Source of the DNA: Lumnitzera littorea
Taxonomy: Eukaryota > Streptophyta > Magnoliopsida > Myrtales > Combretaceae
Direction: 5' to 3'
NCBI GenBank assembly: GCA_024138015.1
Contig: JAMXBB010000007.1
Location: forward strand, 69,452,678 to 69,516,677
DNA length: 64,000 bases
The notes beneath the pieces are model-generated. The model made no database searches. It was not told the origin of the DNA and was given only the letters and a program-made list of their open reading frames with translations. The position numbers and the translations under genes are program-made. Positions within the stretch are counted from its first letter, which is position 1; every line of letters begins with the position of its first letter. This document shows positions 34,501 through 46,129 of this stretch, piece after piece.

Positions 34501-37500
34501 ACTGCGACCTTTTCACCTGTCATTTAGTTCGACTAAGGATGAATAAGGGACTTATTATGCTATCTAGCGCTATCTCTTTTGAAGAGATCGGTATTTAGCC
34601 AAAGAACTCTAATGTTTCCTCTAATAGGTTGTTATGCAGTTCGATTTAGAATTACAGATCATATATTTAATTAGATCCAGTTTAAAGTGTTAAGTTATTT
34701 CAAACAAATCACACAAATACAAGCTAGAGCAGCAAATTAGAATCATATCATCAAACTTAGAAATAAGCACATACGGGTATGTGCACAGTCAACTATCTAG
34801 CAAACACAACTAGGTATAATTTCAAGCTTTGAGTACTACAAATTAGTACTCCGAAGTATAATAACGTATTAATTTCAACTTACTTGGACTCCTCACCAGC
34901 TTACTTAAGGTGTAAGCTTCACAGGCCATTGCTAATAATCTTTATAATATAAATGTTGTTTTAATACTCATATAACTATCTTATATAAGCTTTGGTATTT
35001 CATTATGCTATGTTTAACTTAGGGTTTTATTATACCTAATTATTTAGTTTTTTTTTTTTAAATATTTTACAAGCATTCTTAATTTAGGTTAAGTTCTGAT
35101 TCCATTTGGCAAATCTGATTTTGATTTAGGTTCTAATTCAATTCCAATTACGGGTGTTATATGTAATCTTAAGATTTTGTTTCAAACCATAATGTGAAAT
35201 TAATCATATTATGCTCGAGTATCCTAAATATCGTATTTAGTTAGAAACTAGCATTCTAATTCATAGGGTATACTATAATCCTAATTTAACTACCAATTTA
35301 GCTCCTGATGTGAGAAAAATTTATATTTTTTATATAATTATTTAAATTTATATTTTATATCATATTTATTTTATATTAATATTATTATAATATTGGTAAT
35401 TTTTACATGATATTTTCTACTCATTAATTTCCTATATTTACATATTGTGTGTTATTACATAATTCACTACTAAATTACTTATTTAATACTTCTAACACTA
35501 CATATATCATTCTTCATCATCTAATAACATTTCAAATGTCTAATTATATCATAAATCAGAATTTTATACCTAATTACTCTAAGTTACAAAATTAACTTAA
35601 ATATACTCCTTTATCTACATATTTAGTACATATTATCCATAATACATATAACTAATGCCTCAAACTCCAACAAAGCTACAGAAAATATATTATATAGTAA
35701 ATTATAATTGTTATATTTTAATCATGAGAATGACTAAGATAGTTTAATATATATAATTTTTCGAAATATTAATTTTAGGTTTGATTTTGCTAAAAATTGG
35801 CTTAAATTAGGTAAATGACCAAATAAAATTACAAGATTCAAATTAAATATTCCCAAAATCATAAATAAGCTTTAGAAGTCATTAAAAATAAGATTTATTA
35901 AGGAATTTAAATAAAAACCTATTATTTCTTTCATATGAAAAATAGATTAGATTCAACAAAAGTAATTTTAATAAATACTAAATGTATAGTTTATCAAAAA
36001 TTATTTTTATATAAATTAAACATATCACATAAAGAATATGTGCACCAAAAATTAGCTCAAAACAACATTGTTTACTATTTTTGAAAATTTATACAAAATT
36101 CGTTGGAATTAAGCCTGTTTTTAAGGAACTCATATAAGAACTTCTAATTAAAGAAAAAAAAAAAACGGTTTGATATTCTGATTCTACATGCAAAAATACC
36201 TAAGGAAACTAAATTTCATAATTTTCCATGTATATTTGATATTTTTAGTAAATTAAACAAACTCAAAAGGAGAATCGAAACTTATCGATTGACAAGCCTC
36301 CAACTACGAGTGGCAGCTCCACCATTGTCAACACCACCAAGGGGTAGATTTGCTTTCAAGTGGTGGTGGTTGTTTGTTTCTAGGTGGTTATTGGATGTGG
36401 GTTTTCTTTATAAGCCTTAATTACACTATAATTTGTTAATTTTTAGTAAAATTGTTTTCTCTCCTCTTCTCATCTCTCCCTAAATTTTTTTGGACTCTAA
36501 ACTAATTAAAATGAATTTTGGAACAAGGTTTGGTTTATAGAAGATGTTTAGGGGTTTTCTTGCAATTTAGTATGGACAAGTGTCCTTATCCCTTATCTGT
36601 TTCACTTTTCATTTGGCTCAATTTTATTAGTTGTTATTTTATCTTTAATTCCCAACATGACACGGCCCCATTCTAGATATTTCTACACTTTTTTTTATTT
36701 TTCTTGATTTTTTCTTAATTATATGTGAATTTTCTTCAATTATTTAGTGTTATTTTAACATATTTTGGGTATTTTAAATAATTTCACATATTTTCACCTA
36801 CACGTAAATACATATATGGTATAAATAAATACTCATAAATGTTATTTAAGTTATTTTATAATTTTCAGTGTACATATGATTTATCTCTATCGATTCGTTA
36901 ATTATTAGAACTCGTTTTATACATTTCTAATAAATAATGGGAAATTTATATATAATTCAATATTATAATGATTTATTATTTTATTATTTATTTTCATAAA
37001 TCCAAACTCACGGGATCACTTTTATAATATTCCTAGCTTTCTTATAACATTTAGGCTTAATTGAATAATTTACTTGATTATTTTAAATTTTATGGATTGA
37101 ACCCCAAATACTATATTGCTAGGCTTACCATAGCTATGATAGTCATTTCCCCATCTTTAGTTGAAATAAGTGACAAGTGAGGAGATCGCAACAAGGGTGG
37201 GTGATGGGAATTAGGCTACCGGGCCTCTGTCCTGCAGTCGAGCTTGAGGACTAGAGGGGCTCGCATGACAAATCCTTCTATTCTAACCAACTCCTACCGA
37301 GGCTGAGTACTTCCTTGGCGAGTTATCTTTAATGCTGTATTGTATGACTGCCCATTTTTTTGTAGTATGCCGTGTTGATGACTACTCTTTAGCGCCGAGT
37401 TAACTAATTACTAGGTATCTTCCTTACCGAGAAGTCGAGAGAGAGAGTTCGGATTGACTAAGCCATCGTTGCTCGAACAAGCCCATCTGTTCGTACTTTT

Positions 37501-37660
37501 TGTTCGCATCTCCTAACAACCTTGCTAATGCAACATCTCCATGTGTATAGTATCATATGTAGAATTTATAGCACCAATGATTATTTTTCTTGTATATTCA
37601 TTTTTACCCTTTTATATCATGTATATTGTTTTTTTAAGAAATGTCCTTTTTGTCTTTTTC
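31586..37660. other. AT-rich LTR-like debris, no gene
   Basis: No coding potential. The part 33790-34460 is an inverted, diverged copy of 42400-43170. A less AT-rich block at 37130-37500 contains GAGCTTGAGGACTAGAGGGG and GGAGATCGCAACAAGGGTG but is not recognised. The rest is too diverged to classify. The stretch 30830-31185 left of the gap is similar. Confidence 0.4.
33790..34460 (-). repeat. Inverted copy of the 42400-43170 LTR-like segment
   Basis: Reverse-complemented, it shares AATTTCTCTAATCTCA, then CAATAGACTG or AACAGACCGG, then ACGTTATGC-like blocks, and GTTTACACAATGGGACTGTT against GTTTACACAGTAAGACTGTT at 43106. The conserved ...GGGACTGTTAC end resembles the 3' end of plant chromovirus LTRs, so both may be LTR pieces of one family. 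Confidence 0.55.
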
Positions 37661-37664
37661 CTTT

Positions 37665-38055
37665 TGGGCAAGTTGCCCTAACTTGCGGGTATAAATACCC
37701 TTGTACTTATAGCTATAAATCATTAGATTATCTATAATATACTTTTGAGTACTTTCTTCATTGTGTAAACACTGTTATTTACTCTCGGCATCACTCTTAT
37801 CCTTTTCCTTTAGTAAGGTTAGGTGGCGAGTAACCTCATTTGACTAATTTGTGCATCATATTGAATTGTGCCGTGAGTCCTTGGAAGTTCCATTGGTGCA
37901 TCATATCCTTTGGAGCTATTCATGGGTTTTTGCTTATTGTTTCATTTGTCATTTTTGCCACCTTTTGTACCTTTCTCCATTAACCCTTTTCAAGTTTTCT
38001 GCAAGCTTGGACCAATCCAGCGACTGGCCTTATTTATTCTTGGTCACAGTTTGCA
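37665..38055 (+). repeat. 5' LTR of the gypsy element
   Basis: About 391 bp, starting TGGGCAAG and ending TTTGCA. A TATA-like TATAAATACCC lies at 37691. Aligned with the 3' LTR it shows many substitutions, indicating an older insertion than the Athila element. Confidence 0.7.
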
Positions 38056-38061
38056 AAATTT

Positions 38062-38073
38062 TAGTATCAGAGC
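38062..38073 (+). promoter_or_regulatory. Primer binding site (initiator tRNA-Met type)
   Basis: TAGTATCAGAGC differs by one transition from TGGTATCAGAGC, the usual plant gypsy/copia primer site. It lies 6 bp after the 5' LTR. Confidence 0.75.
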
Positions 38074-38227
38074 GAAAGTATGGTGTGAATTGTAGTATTC
38101 TTTTTTAAGTTCTGTTATACTTTGTTTTGTGTCTGAAACAGAGCACATTACTATGTTAAATTGTCTGTTGTGTTGTTAACTATTACCTTCTTGAAGTGTT
38201 GTTTGATTTTTGAATCTATGAGGAAAA

Positions 38228-41200
38228 ATGATAGACCTAAGTATGAATGTTAGCACTGGTGATGATGGTGGAGTTGTCCACTATGGACGACAATCTCAGA
38301 GAACTCTCAGAAGTATTGACTAGAGACTTGATGAGGTAGTTAACTTCTTAGTAGATCTGACTTGAGCTGTTCATGTGTTGTTTTGTCGACCTAATGAGGC
38401 CGTATAAAATACTCCATAAGCTACTTAACTTGTTAGAGGTCAGAACCCAGCTCGACTGGCTCGAGGTGGAGGAGTTAGTAGTTGAGTAAGGCGAAGGATA
38501 GACTTGAGAGAGCTTGATGAGGAGGAAGAAGAGTATTTTAAAGAGGAGCGTGTATGAGTCCTTAGAGCATCCGACCATGTGAAGCTTTGGATTCCGAGTT
38601 TCAATGGATCTGGGAATGTTGACGAGTATCTGGATTAGAAAGAGAAGGTGGAGCGTGTGTTTGATTACAATCAATATGAGGATTATAAGAAAGCGAGGAT
38701 TGCTGTTGTTGAATTCTTTGAATATGCCGCCATGTGGTAGAAGAATTTTCAGGCCATGAGAAGAAGAGAAGGGTACTGAGAGATTAACATTTGGCTTGAC
38801 ATGAAGAGAGTACTCAGAAACATATTCGTGCTAGAAACATATTTCTAAAATACTTTCACTCGACTTTAGGAGCTGAGATAGGGAGGTCGAACTTTTAATT
38901 AGCTGATCTTGTTTCTAAACTGAAGCTACTGACTGTTGCACATCCGAGGCTGTACAATTTGTACTGATTGAGTGAGAAAGGAGCATTACATGTCACTTAG
39001 CAAATATTACTACTGATCACTATAGGGAATTACTTTGACCAGATCCTTTGCGACGTATTGCTTATGTGTGCTTCCCACGTGTTGCTAGGTAGGTCGTAGT
39101 TATTTGATAGGAGAGTTATATATGACAGTTATAGGAATACGTATATGTTCAAGAAGGATGATCGGAAGATCACGTTGAATCCGATGTTGTAGAGAGAAGT
39201 TAACAAGTTATAGACAAAACTTGCTAGCGGATCGAAGAAGGCTCTAGTGATGAGCAGAGCCGAGCTTCGATAGGCCATCAATGCTGACGAGCTGATCTTA
39301 TTATTGGTCAGGCGACTATTGGAAATGAAGGAGTGAGGTGAGCTTCCTCAGGAAATCAAGGAGCTGCTAGATAAATATGTCGACCTGTTCTTAGAATAGT
39401 TACTTGAGGGGTTAACCCTAACTCGAGGAATAGAGCACTGCATTGACTTAATACCTGATACTGCAAAACAGAATAAGCTAGCTTATCGGATGAATCTGAG
39501 CAGGCTTTTGAACTCCAACGATAAGTCAATAAATTGTTAGAGAGAGGTTATGTAAGAGAGAGTTTCAGCCCTTATGCTGTGCTTGCACTTGTAGTATCGA
39601 AGAAGGATGGAATTTGGCGAATGTGTGTAGATAGTCGAGTTGTGAAAAAAATCACGATCAAATATAGGTATCTGATCCTGAAGCTAGAAGACATGTTGGA
39701 TGAACTAAGTGGAGCCAAGATTTTTTAGCCAGATTGATCTTAAATCTAGCTATCATCAAATCCACATGAGGCTAAGCAATGAATGGAAGATTGCGTTTAA
39801 GACTCGACATAGACTTTACGAGTGGATAGTCATGCCCTTCGACTTGTCAAATGCCTCGAGCACTTTCATTAGATTAATGAACCATGTGCTGAGATATCTC
39901 ATCGAGAAGTATGTCGTGGTGTACTTTGATGACATCCTGGTCTACAGTGCTGACATGCTGAGTTACTATAAACATCTCAGAGCAATCCTGGGTATCTTTT
40001 ATGTTGAGAAACTATTTAGTAATCTAAAGAATTGTTGCTTTTTCCAGGAGGAAGTGGTATTCTTGGGCTATGTAGTCAGTGGATGGGGCTTGCGAGTCGA
40101 TGATGAGAAAATCTGAGCAATTGTTGATCAGCCGACTCCTATTACTTGTGCCAACGTAAGAAGTTTCTATGTATTAGATTCGTTTTATAGAAGATTCGTT
40201 AGGAATTTCAGCACCCTCGCTGCACTACTTATTGAACTAACAAAGAAAAACACTAACTTCCGATGGGAAGAAAGGGGGAGAGGAGTTTTGCTGACATAAA
40301 AGAAAGGTTGACTTCCGCCTTAGTGTTAGTACTACCTGACTTCGACAAAATTTTTAAGCTAGAATGCAACGCATCGAGCATTGGAATAAGCGCTGTCCTG
40401 ATGTAGGAAGGCTGACCAATTGCCTTCTATAATGAGAAACTCTGAAGACCGTAGCTGAACTACTTTGTGTATGACAAGGAACCTTTGGCATTGATCCAAG
40501 CGATGCAAGTATGGCAACATTATTTACTATCGAGGGAATTTGTTATATATACTGATCATGAATTGTTGAGGTATCTCTAAAGCCAGAACAAGTTGTCGAA
40601 GCGACAGGTAAGATGAGTTGAATTCCTTGAGGGATTCAATTTTGTAATTAAATACAAGTAGGGAAAGAGCAACGTAGTTGTAGATGCTCTTTCGAGGAGA
40701 CATGTGCTTTTATCAGAACTGTAGATCGGGTTGTTTGGGTTTGCGAGCATTAAAGAGCATACTTTGAGGATCCACACTTTGGATCGATAATTTTGTAGTG
40801 CATGGATGGGAGGACAGTAGACGAGTATTATGTAGAGGATGGTTACTTGTTTTGAGGGGGAAAACTGTACATGCCAACTTGTTCCCTATGGGAATCATTC
40901 ATTAAGGAAGCCCATAGTAGAGGACTCTCTAAATACTTTGGAGAGAGGACCTGTGAACTCATAAATAGCCAATTCTTTTAGCTGAAAATGAGGAAAGATG
41001 TGCATAGAATCGTCAAAAGCTATGCCATATGCAAGAAAGCTAAGTGCCAAGTCGAACAAGGGAAAGCAATGCCCTTACCTATCCCGATGAGGTTTGGACT
41101 GAACTGAGCATGAACTTTGTTCTCGGATTGTCGTGAACCACCCGAGGTGAAGATTCTGTAATGGTTGTCATAGACCGATTTAGTAAGATGGCACATTTCG

Positions 41201-41993
41201 TGCCCTGCACCAAGACTAATGATGCTTTTGCTATTACTTCTCTTTTCTTATAGGAGATTATGCGGATACGTGGTGTGCCAAGAAGTGTAGTCTCCAATAG
41301 AGACTCGAAGTTCTTGAGCCATTTTTGGAGAACCCTATGGTGTCAATTAGGGACCATATTACTCTTCAGTACTTTATTTCACCCCCAAACTGAAGGCTAA
41401 ATAGAGGTGGCTAATCGTATTTTGGGGTCACTGCTCCGAGCGGTAATAGGCAAGAACTTGGCTGATTGGGATGTCTGCTTGCTAGTGGTCGAGTTTACCT
41501 ATAACCAAATCGTACATGACACCACTAAGCGGATTCTCTTTAAGGTGGTCTATAGATTCAATCTCGAATTGTCCCTCGACCACACCCCTGTACTAGCACT
41601 TGTGTAAGAGGACCCAACGCTTCGGCCAGAGCACAATCTCTTCAGCACATCTATGACAAGGTCACTCGGCACATCGACCAAGTTACCAAAAGAATGCGAG
41701 AAAAGGCTAAGGGTAGGTTGGTTAAACGATTTCAACCGGGAGACTTATTATGGCTATACCTTAGCAAGGAACCGTTCCTGAACAAGAGGAAGAGTAAATT
41801 ATTTGCAAGAGTGGAAGGACCTTTCAGAATCCTCCAGAAAATCAGTAATAATGTCTACAGGTTGGAATTGCTTGAGGATCATGGGGTTTCTGATGCCTTC
41901 AACATTGCCGACCTCGGTCCATATTACCTTGATAGAGAACTAAGAGAACACCATTTGGATTTGATCCTAAATCCAAAACAATTTGGAGGAAAT
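38228..41993 (+). pseudogene. Gypsy gag-pol polyprotein, multiply broken
   Basis: Gag: IPSFNGSGNVDEYLD and KVERVFDYNQYEDYKKARI (38590-38700). Pol: VNKLLERGYVRESFSPYA (39522), VSKKDGIWRMCVDSR, QIDLKSSYHQIHMRLSNEWK (39728), and YFDDILVYS, the RT active site (39920). RNase H is barely recognisable (40350-40560). Integrase: ELSMNFVLGLS (41103), VIDRFSKMAHFVPC, GVPRSVVSNRDSKFLSHFW (41274), LFHPQTEG, ANRILGSLLRAVIGKNLADW. A T-run frameshift near 39726 separates two RT frames (39534-39728 and 39709-40116), and stops are frequent. The last 106 codons (41694-42011) are open: FQPGDLLWL, KSKLFARVEGPFRIL, VYRLELLEDHGVSDAFNIAD. No chromodomain is visible. Lineage within Ty3/gypsy not resolved. Confidence 0.85.
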
Positions 41994-41995
41994 GA

Positions 41996-42385
41996 TGGGA
42001 AGTTTCCTTAACCTGTGGTTATAAATACCCTTGTATTTGCAGCTGTAAATCATCAGATTATTTTCAATACACTTTTGACTATTTTCCTCCTTACGTAAAC
42101 ACTATTGTTTACTTTCGACATTACTCTTATCCTTTCCCTTAAGTAAGGTTAGGTGGCAAGTAACCTCATTGGACCAATTTATGCATCATATCGAATTATG
42201 CTGTGAGTCATCGAAAGTTCCATTAGTGCATCGTATCCTTTAGAGCTGTTCATTGGTTTTTGCTTATTGTTTCATTTGTCATTTTTGCCCCCTTTCGTAC
42301 CTTTCTCCATTAACCCTTTTTGAGCTTTTTACAAGCTTGGACCCATCTAGCGATCGACTTTATCTGTTCTTGGTCATGGTTCGCA
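41996..42385 (+). repeat. 3' LTR of the gypsy element
   Basis: About 390 bp starting TGGGAAGTTTCC, preceded by the purine-rich TTTGGAGGAAATGA. The last open frame of the polyprotein ends inside its first bases. Confidence 0.7.
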
Positions 42386-42399
42386 ATAGTAGGGACTGT

Positions 42400-43170
42400 G
42401 CTTTGAAGGTGGTTACGGGAGGAAGGTATTCACTATTATATAAGCTTAGGTTTGGTCTGATTTAAGTCTAGTAAACTCCTTAATCTGGATTTGAGTGATG
42501 TAATTTCTCTAATCTCACAATAGACTGAATAACATTATGCGATTTTACAAATGATTGATTGCATTACATTGCATTTTATGATAATTAATAACCTTGTTTG
42601 TGTTTGTGTGATACTCTTATATCTTCATTTTACTTACTGAGCTATTTGTGCTTACATTCCTATAAACTTTTTTATAGGTGACGAGTAAAAGTTTTAAGAT
42701 GCATAGATATAACCACTTCTAGGTTAGTGAACGATTGGCTGTAAAAGTGAGGAAAGGAGAATTCATTGAGTATGGGTTTTTGACTTTTCTTTTTGCTATG
42801 AGGAAACTAATTGGGAATCCTTAGGATGCCAACTAGTTTATGATCTTATTGTAAACTCTAAGACCTTTGGTTTTTGTAAACTTTCAATGTGAATTATAAC
42901 TCTTTATGTGGAAATGCTTTTATGAATACTGTTATATTATCGGGCATCAAGTCATCTTAAGCAGGTATTTTGAAAAACTATATCACAAGTTTTATTATTA
43001 ACAAGTGTCATATTGGATACTTTCAGCTAGTTAAGTCGTGTATGCCTTGTGTAGACTATATCTATGATAGCTATTACGAGGTTAGTTTCTATTTTAGGTT
43101 CGTTTACACAGTAAGACTGTTGTGACTTTCTTGTTCGAGGCGTAATAAAGTTATTATCTTCAACAATTTA
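42400..43170 (+). repeat. LTR-like segment, inverted partner of 33790-34460
   Basis: Contains ACTTACTGAGCTATTTGTGC (42633-42652) and ends GTTTACACAGTAAGACTGTTG, typical of the second half of a plant chromovirus-type LTR. It directly abuts the gypsy 3' LTR. Confidence 0.5.
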
Positions 43171-43194
43171 AAATAAGATTTGTCCTTTTATTCT

Positions 43195-43880
43195 CATGTA
43201 AAAATAAAAAAAATCTTTAAAAAAAAGAAAGAAAGGAAAAGATAATAATAAAATTAATGAACTTTCTTTTCAAAATTAGAATTCATTTATTCAAAGAAAT
43301 CATTACCTAACATTAGGACCTTTTACTTAGACTTTTCTTAAAATAAATTAAATGAATTAAAAATGTACATTCGACTATTTTCAAAATTAAAACGAATCTA
43401 CACACTTAAGCTTTTGTAAATGAACTATAAAAGTCTGTTACCGAAAAGCCAGCACGTAGGCACCTTTGAGGTGACTTAAAATATGGAAAAAATTATCTTT
43501 CCCTTTTGTAAATAATTTTTCAATTCATTCATTTTTGTAAGTAGATATAATTTTATCTATTTATTTATTTACCTATAAATACAATTATTTTTAGATGGAT
43601 AATTTTGAAAAATAAAGTTGAATTCAAAAGATTAAAGTGGTATCTATTTAGGGTTTAATAGGATAACTCCTGAACTCATGCATTTAGTTTCTTGAAAATT
43701 ATTTGAAAAGTTTCTAAATGCGCAGATTATTAGCCAAATTAGAACTAATCCTTCTAATTAGTTCTAATTTAATCACCTTTCCTAATTCTTCTAGGTGGCG
43801 GCTCCCAAATATTTTAAAAAATAAGGAAATCATATTTTCCCTAACTTTAGTAGAGGGTTTAATGTGAGGCTTGAAAATTT
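43195..43880 (+). repeat. Ogre-like LTR fragment (copy C)
   Basis: Shares with 58203-61640 the block CACGTAGGCACCTTTG (43453-43468, against 61205-61220), GTTTAATAGGATAACTCC, and a hairpin at 43781-43795 followed by TGGCGGCTCC. Only the last part of the LTR is present. The (TA)n run at 44083-44126 lies just downstream. Confidence 0.65.
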
Positions 43881-44082
43881 TAACAATAATATAGTAATTA
43901 GTGTATCAATTAGCTTGATAAATAAGTATAGGTGTTTCCAACCCTTGAACACAAATAAATAATTGATTTAGTAATATTGGTGAGAAATCAAGCATACCCA
44001 AAAACTTGTGAAGAAATATAAGACCTGTACCTTACGAACATGCCGACTAATTATTCTTTCACAAGCACCATACAAAAATATA

Positions 44083-44129
<47 letters not shown>

Positions 44130-44742
44130 AATAACTAAAATAAAGTAAACTCACACGGACAAATTTCATATATCTTAAAAGCCTAAGATGGGCAATACTT
44201 AAAATTTAATTACTAACTTAGTTCTAACAACAATAGTCAAGACTTATTACTAGAATGATATTCAACCTAAGCCATTAATTATAGGTTCAATCCATTAAAC
44301 TTCTACAAGCTTTTCACGAAAGATTAGATTCACTGCTTTATATGGCATTGAAAAGAAACTACGATAAATCATTGGGATAAAGCATGTAGCAGTGCTTGAA
44401 CTTTCAACTTTGGGCAATTTAGTGCCCAAAAAATCAAAACATGCATTTTGGTGTTTGAAGTTTGAATTGATGTTTGAATAAGTGCCACTTTCTAACATAT
44501 GTTATTTATAAGTGACATGTATAACAGTTGTGAACTTTATATTACCAAGTGGATGTGTATGTATAGGTTGCAAGAAGGGAAAAAAAAAAAACACGTGGAC
44601 TTTGACTTGCAACTAAGACATTCCATCCCCCCTCGGCCCACTACACCCATCGGTCTTACCTATTCTCTAAATCCCTTATGTACCTTTCGAAACCCTTAAA
44701 AATCTTTACTTCACAAAATCATAATGCAAGAGAAATAAGAGA

Positions 44743-45156
44743 ATGGCTAGTTGGTCAATGTGTAGTTATTGTCATAGCGAGTAGCTTGCTTCACCAGTTA
44801 CATCCTCTAGCACTACAAACGAAGATGGTAATGTCACGAAGCCATTATGTGGATGTGGGTTACCTATGTTGTTGTTGACACCATGGACGGGTGATAACTT
44901 GGATAGGTGATTTTTCAAATGCCTAATGTATACGGGGGTTGGATGTAGATATTTTAGATGGTTTGACCTTGTATTTCCCCCTCGTGCAAGGATCAATCAT
45001 CTTCTTGAAAGGAGCCTACTTCAAACGTATGAGTTGGAAGGTACATCAGGACATTTTCACTAGGAAGTGTACATCGCTCAATTTGAAAAATTGAAACTAT
45101 TGATTTGTTTTTTTGTAATTATAATTGCTGCCCTGTATGCCTTCAAGTGGCAATGA
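44743..45156 (+). pseudogene. GRF-type zinc-finger protein pseudogene
   Basis: One frame of 138 codons from ATG 44743 (MASWSMCSYCHSE) to TGA 45154 is interrupted by stops at 44782 (TAG), 44908 (TGA) and 45061 (TAG), with no frameshift. The GRF zinc finger is clear: CGCGLPMLLLTPWTGDN, then FFKC, then GCRYFRWFD, with Cys residues in CxC...C...C spacing. The stop at 44908 falls at the usual Arg-Phe-Phe arginine, so CGA to TGA explains it. After the third stop a hydrophobic segment (LLICFFVIIIAALYAF) matches the C-terminal membrane anchor of many small plant GRF proteins. Members of this family are numerous in plants and mostly uncharacterised. Their role in this genome is unknown; this copy is dead. 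Confidence 0.78.
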
Positions 45157-45528
45157 AGCTAGTTGATGGGTTTTGCTTCGTGTTCTCTTTTTTATTTGTT
45201 TTGCTATTTTATTTTTTTCCCCTTGAAGTATTAGTGAATGTAGCAGATGGTAATGCATTCCCCTTATTTGGCATTAAGCCATGGATTTGAAGATTCCAAT
45301 TTCTTTGTCTCGTTTTTTTTTTAAATTTTTTTAAAGTATGCTTTTTGGAAACATGCACTTGGTGATCGATGATTGTGAACATACTAAAAATGCCTCACTT
45401 TGGCACTCCTATTTGTTTCCTAACCATGTGCTAATGTGAGTGAAGCCACTGCATTAAAAGAAATACAATAACTCAAAGGATACAAGGTATAAGTTGAGGG
45501 TTTCTGTTTACAATTTGTCATGGGAAAT

Positions 45529-45950
45529 TGATAAACACTAAATTGATTATATTTTATGTGGTTAATTTTCTATGCTTTTTTCTTAAATTTTAAGTTTATT
45601 TTTAGAGAATAATACTTAATTGAATAAATTTTGTTTTTTAGGCTTTTGAATGATCTAAATTGACTAAATTTTATTTTCTAGGTTTTTGAATGATTTACAT
45701 AAGAAAATCGACATGACTAAATAACACGATTATGTCGTTACTAAGAAAATTTGAAGTAGTGGTAAAATGTTGGATGTGAGTTACATGATCAAAGGACACG
45801 ATCGTGTCGCTGATCATATCATTCCCAAGAGTTAGACAAAAAAAAAAAAAATTGGAGATAGAAATATTGGACAAGAGTGACACGATTTAACGATACGGTT
45901 GTGTCACCCAATCGTGGCATGTGAAGTAAACCCTTCTGTATCACCCTTAC
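45529..45950 (+). repeat. Fragment of an LTR related to the Athila-type LTR
   Basis: Starts TGATAAACAC after a purine tract (CATGGGAAAT), as in the Athila 3' LTR. It shares TTTTATGTGGTTAATTTT- and AATACTTAATTGAATAAATTTTG-like blocks with 13449 onward. A short tandem duplication (GGTTTTTGAATGAT) lies at 45640-45695. Three hairpin units occur at about 45711-45745, 45785-45817 and 45881-45916. It ends abruptly, so only the U3 part remains. Confidence 0.65.
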
Positions 45951-46129
45951 AACAAAAAGGAATTTCCGTTTGCCAAGTCAGATGGAATTTAACGTCTGTT
46001 ACTATAGGCACTGATGTGAATACGTTTTCAATTTTCTGACACTAAATTATATGTTTTCCTTATCCGGGCACTAAACTGCCCCAACTTGGCAAATTAAAGT
46101 ACATGCAACCAATCTGGACGAGCCCATAT

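Larger units (their letters stand above)
37665..42385 (+). mobile_element. Decayed Ty3/gypsy retrotransposon with ~390-bp LTRs
   Basis: LTRs at about 37665-38055 and 41996-42385 share TATAAATACCCTTGTA, TAAGGTTAGGTGGC and CTTTCTCCATTAACCC. The primer site 38062-38073 (TAGTATCAGAGC) is one base from the initiator-tRNA-Met site. Internal order is gag relic, RT, RNase H relic, integrase, polyprotein C-terminus. I find no matching 5-bp flanks (CCTTT versus ATAGT), so the outer edges are uncertain or one end has recombined. Confidence 0.82.
44380..46110. mobile_element. Possible DNA transposon with diverged inverted ends
   Basis: GGGCAATTTAGTGCCC (44412-44427) and the reverse complement of 46066-46081 match at 15 of 16 bases. 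Weaker inverted similarity extends inward for about 85 bp (AAAACAT, ATTTNGTGT, then AGTGCC) and outward to GCATGTA on both sides. A GRF zinc-finger pseudogene and an LTR fragment lie between. No target duplication or transposase was found, so this is a candidate only. Confidence 0.35.

Noticed and set aside
37851..38108. Frame starting in the gypsy 5' LTR
   Set aside because: Lies within the LTR and crosses the primer site; the equivalent frame is not kept in the 3' LTR.
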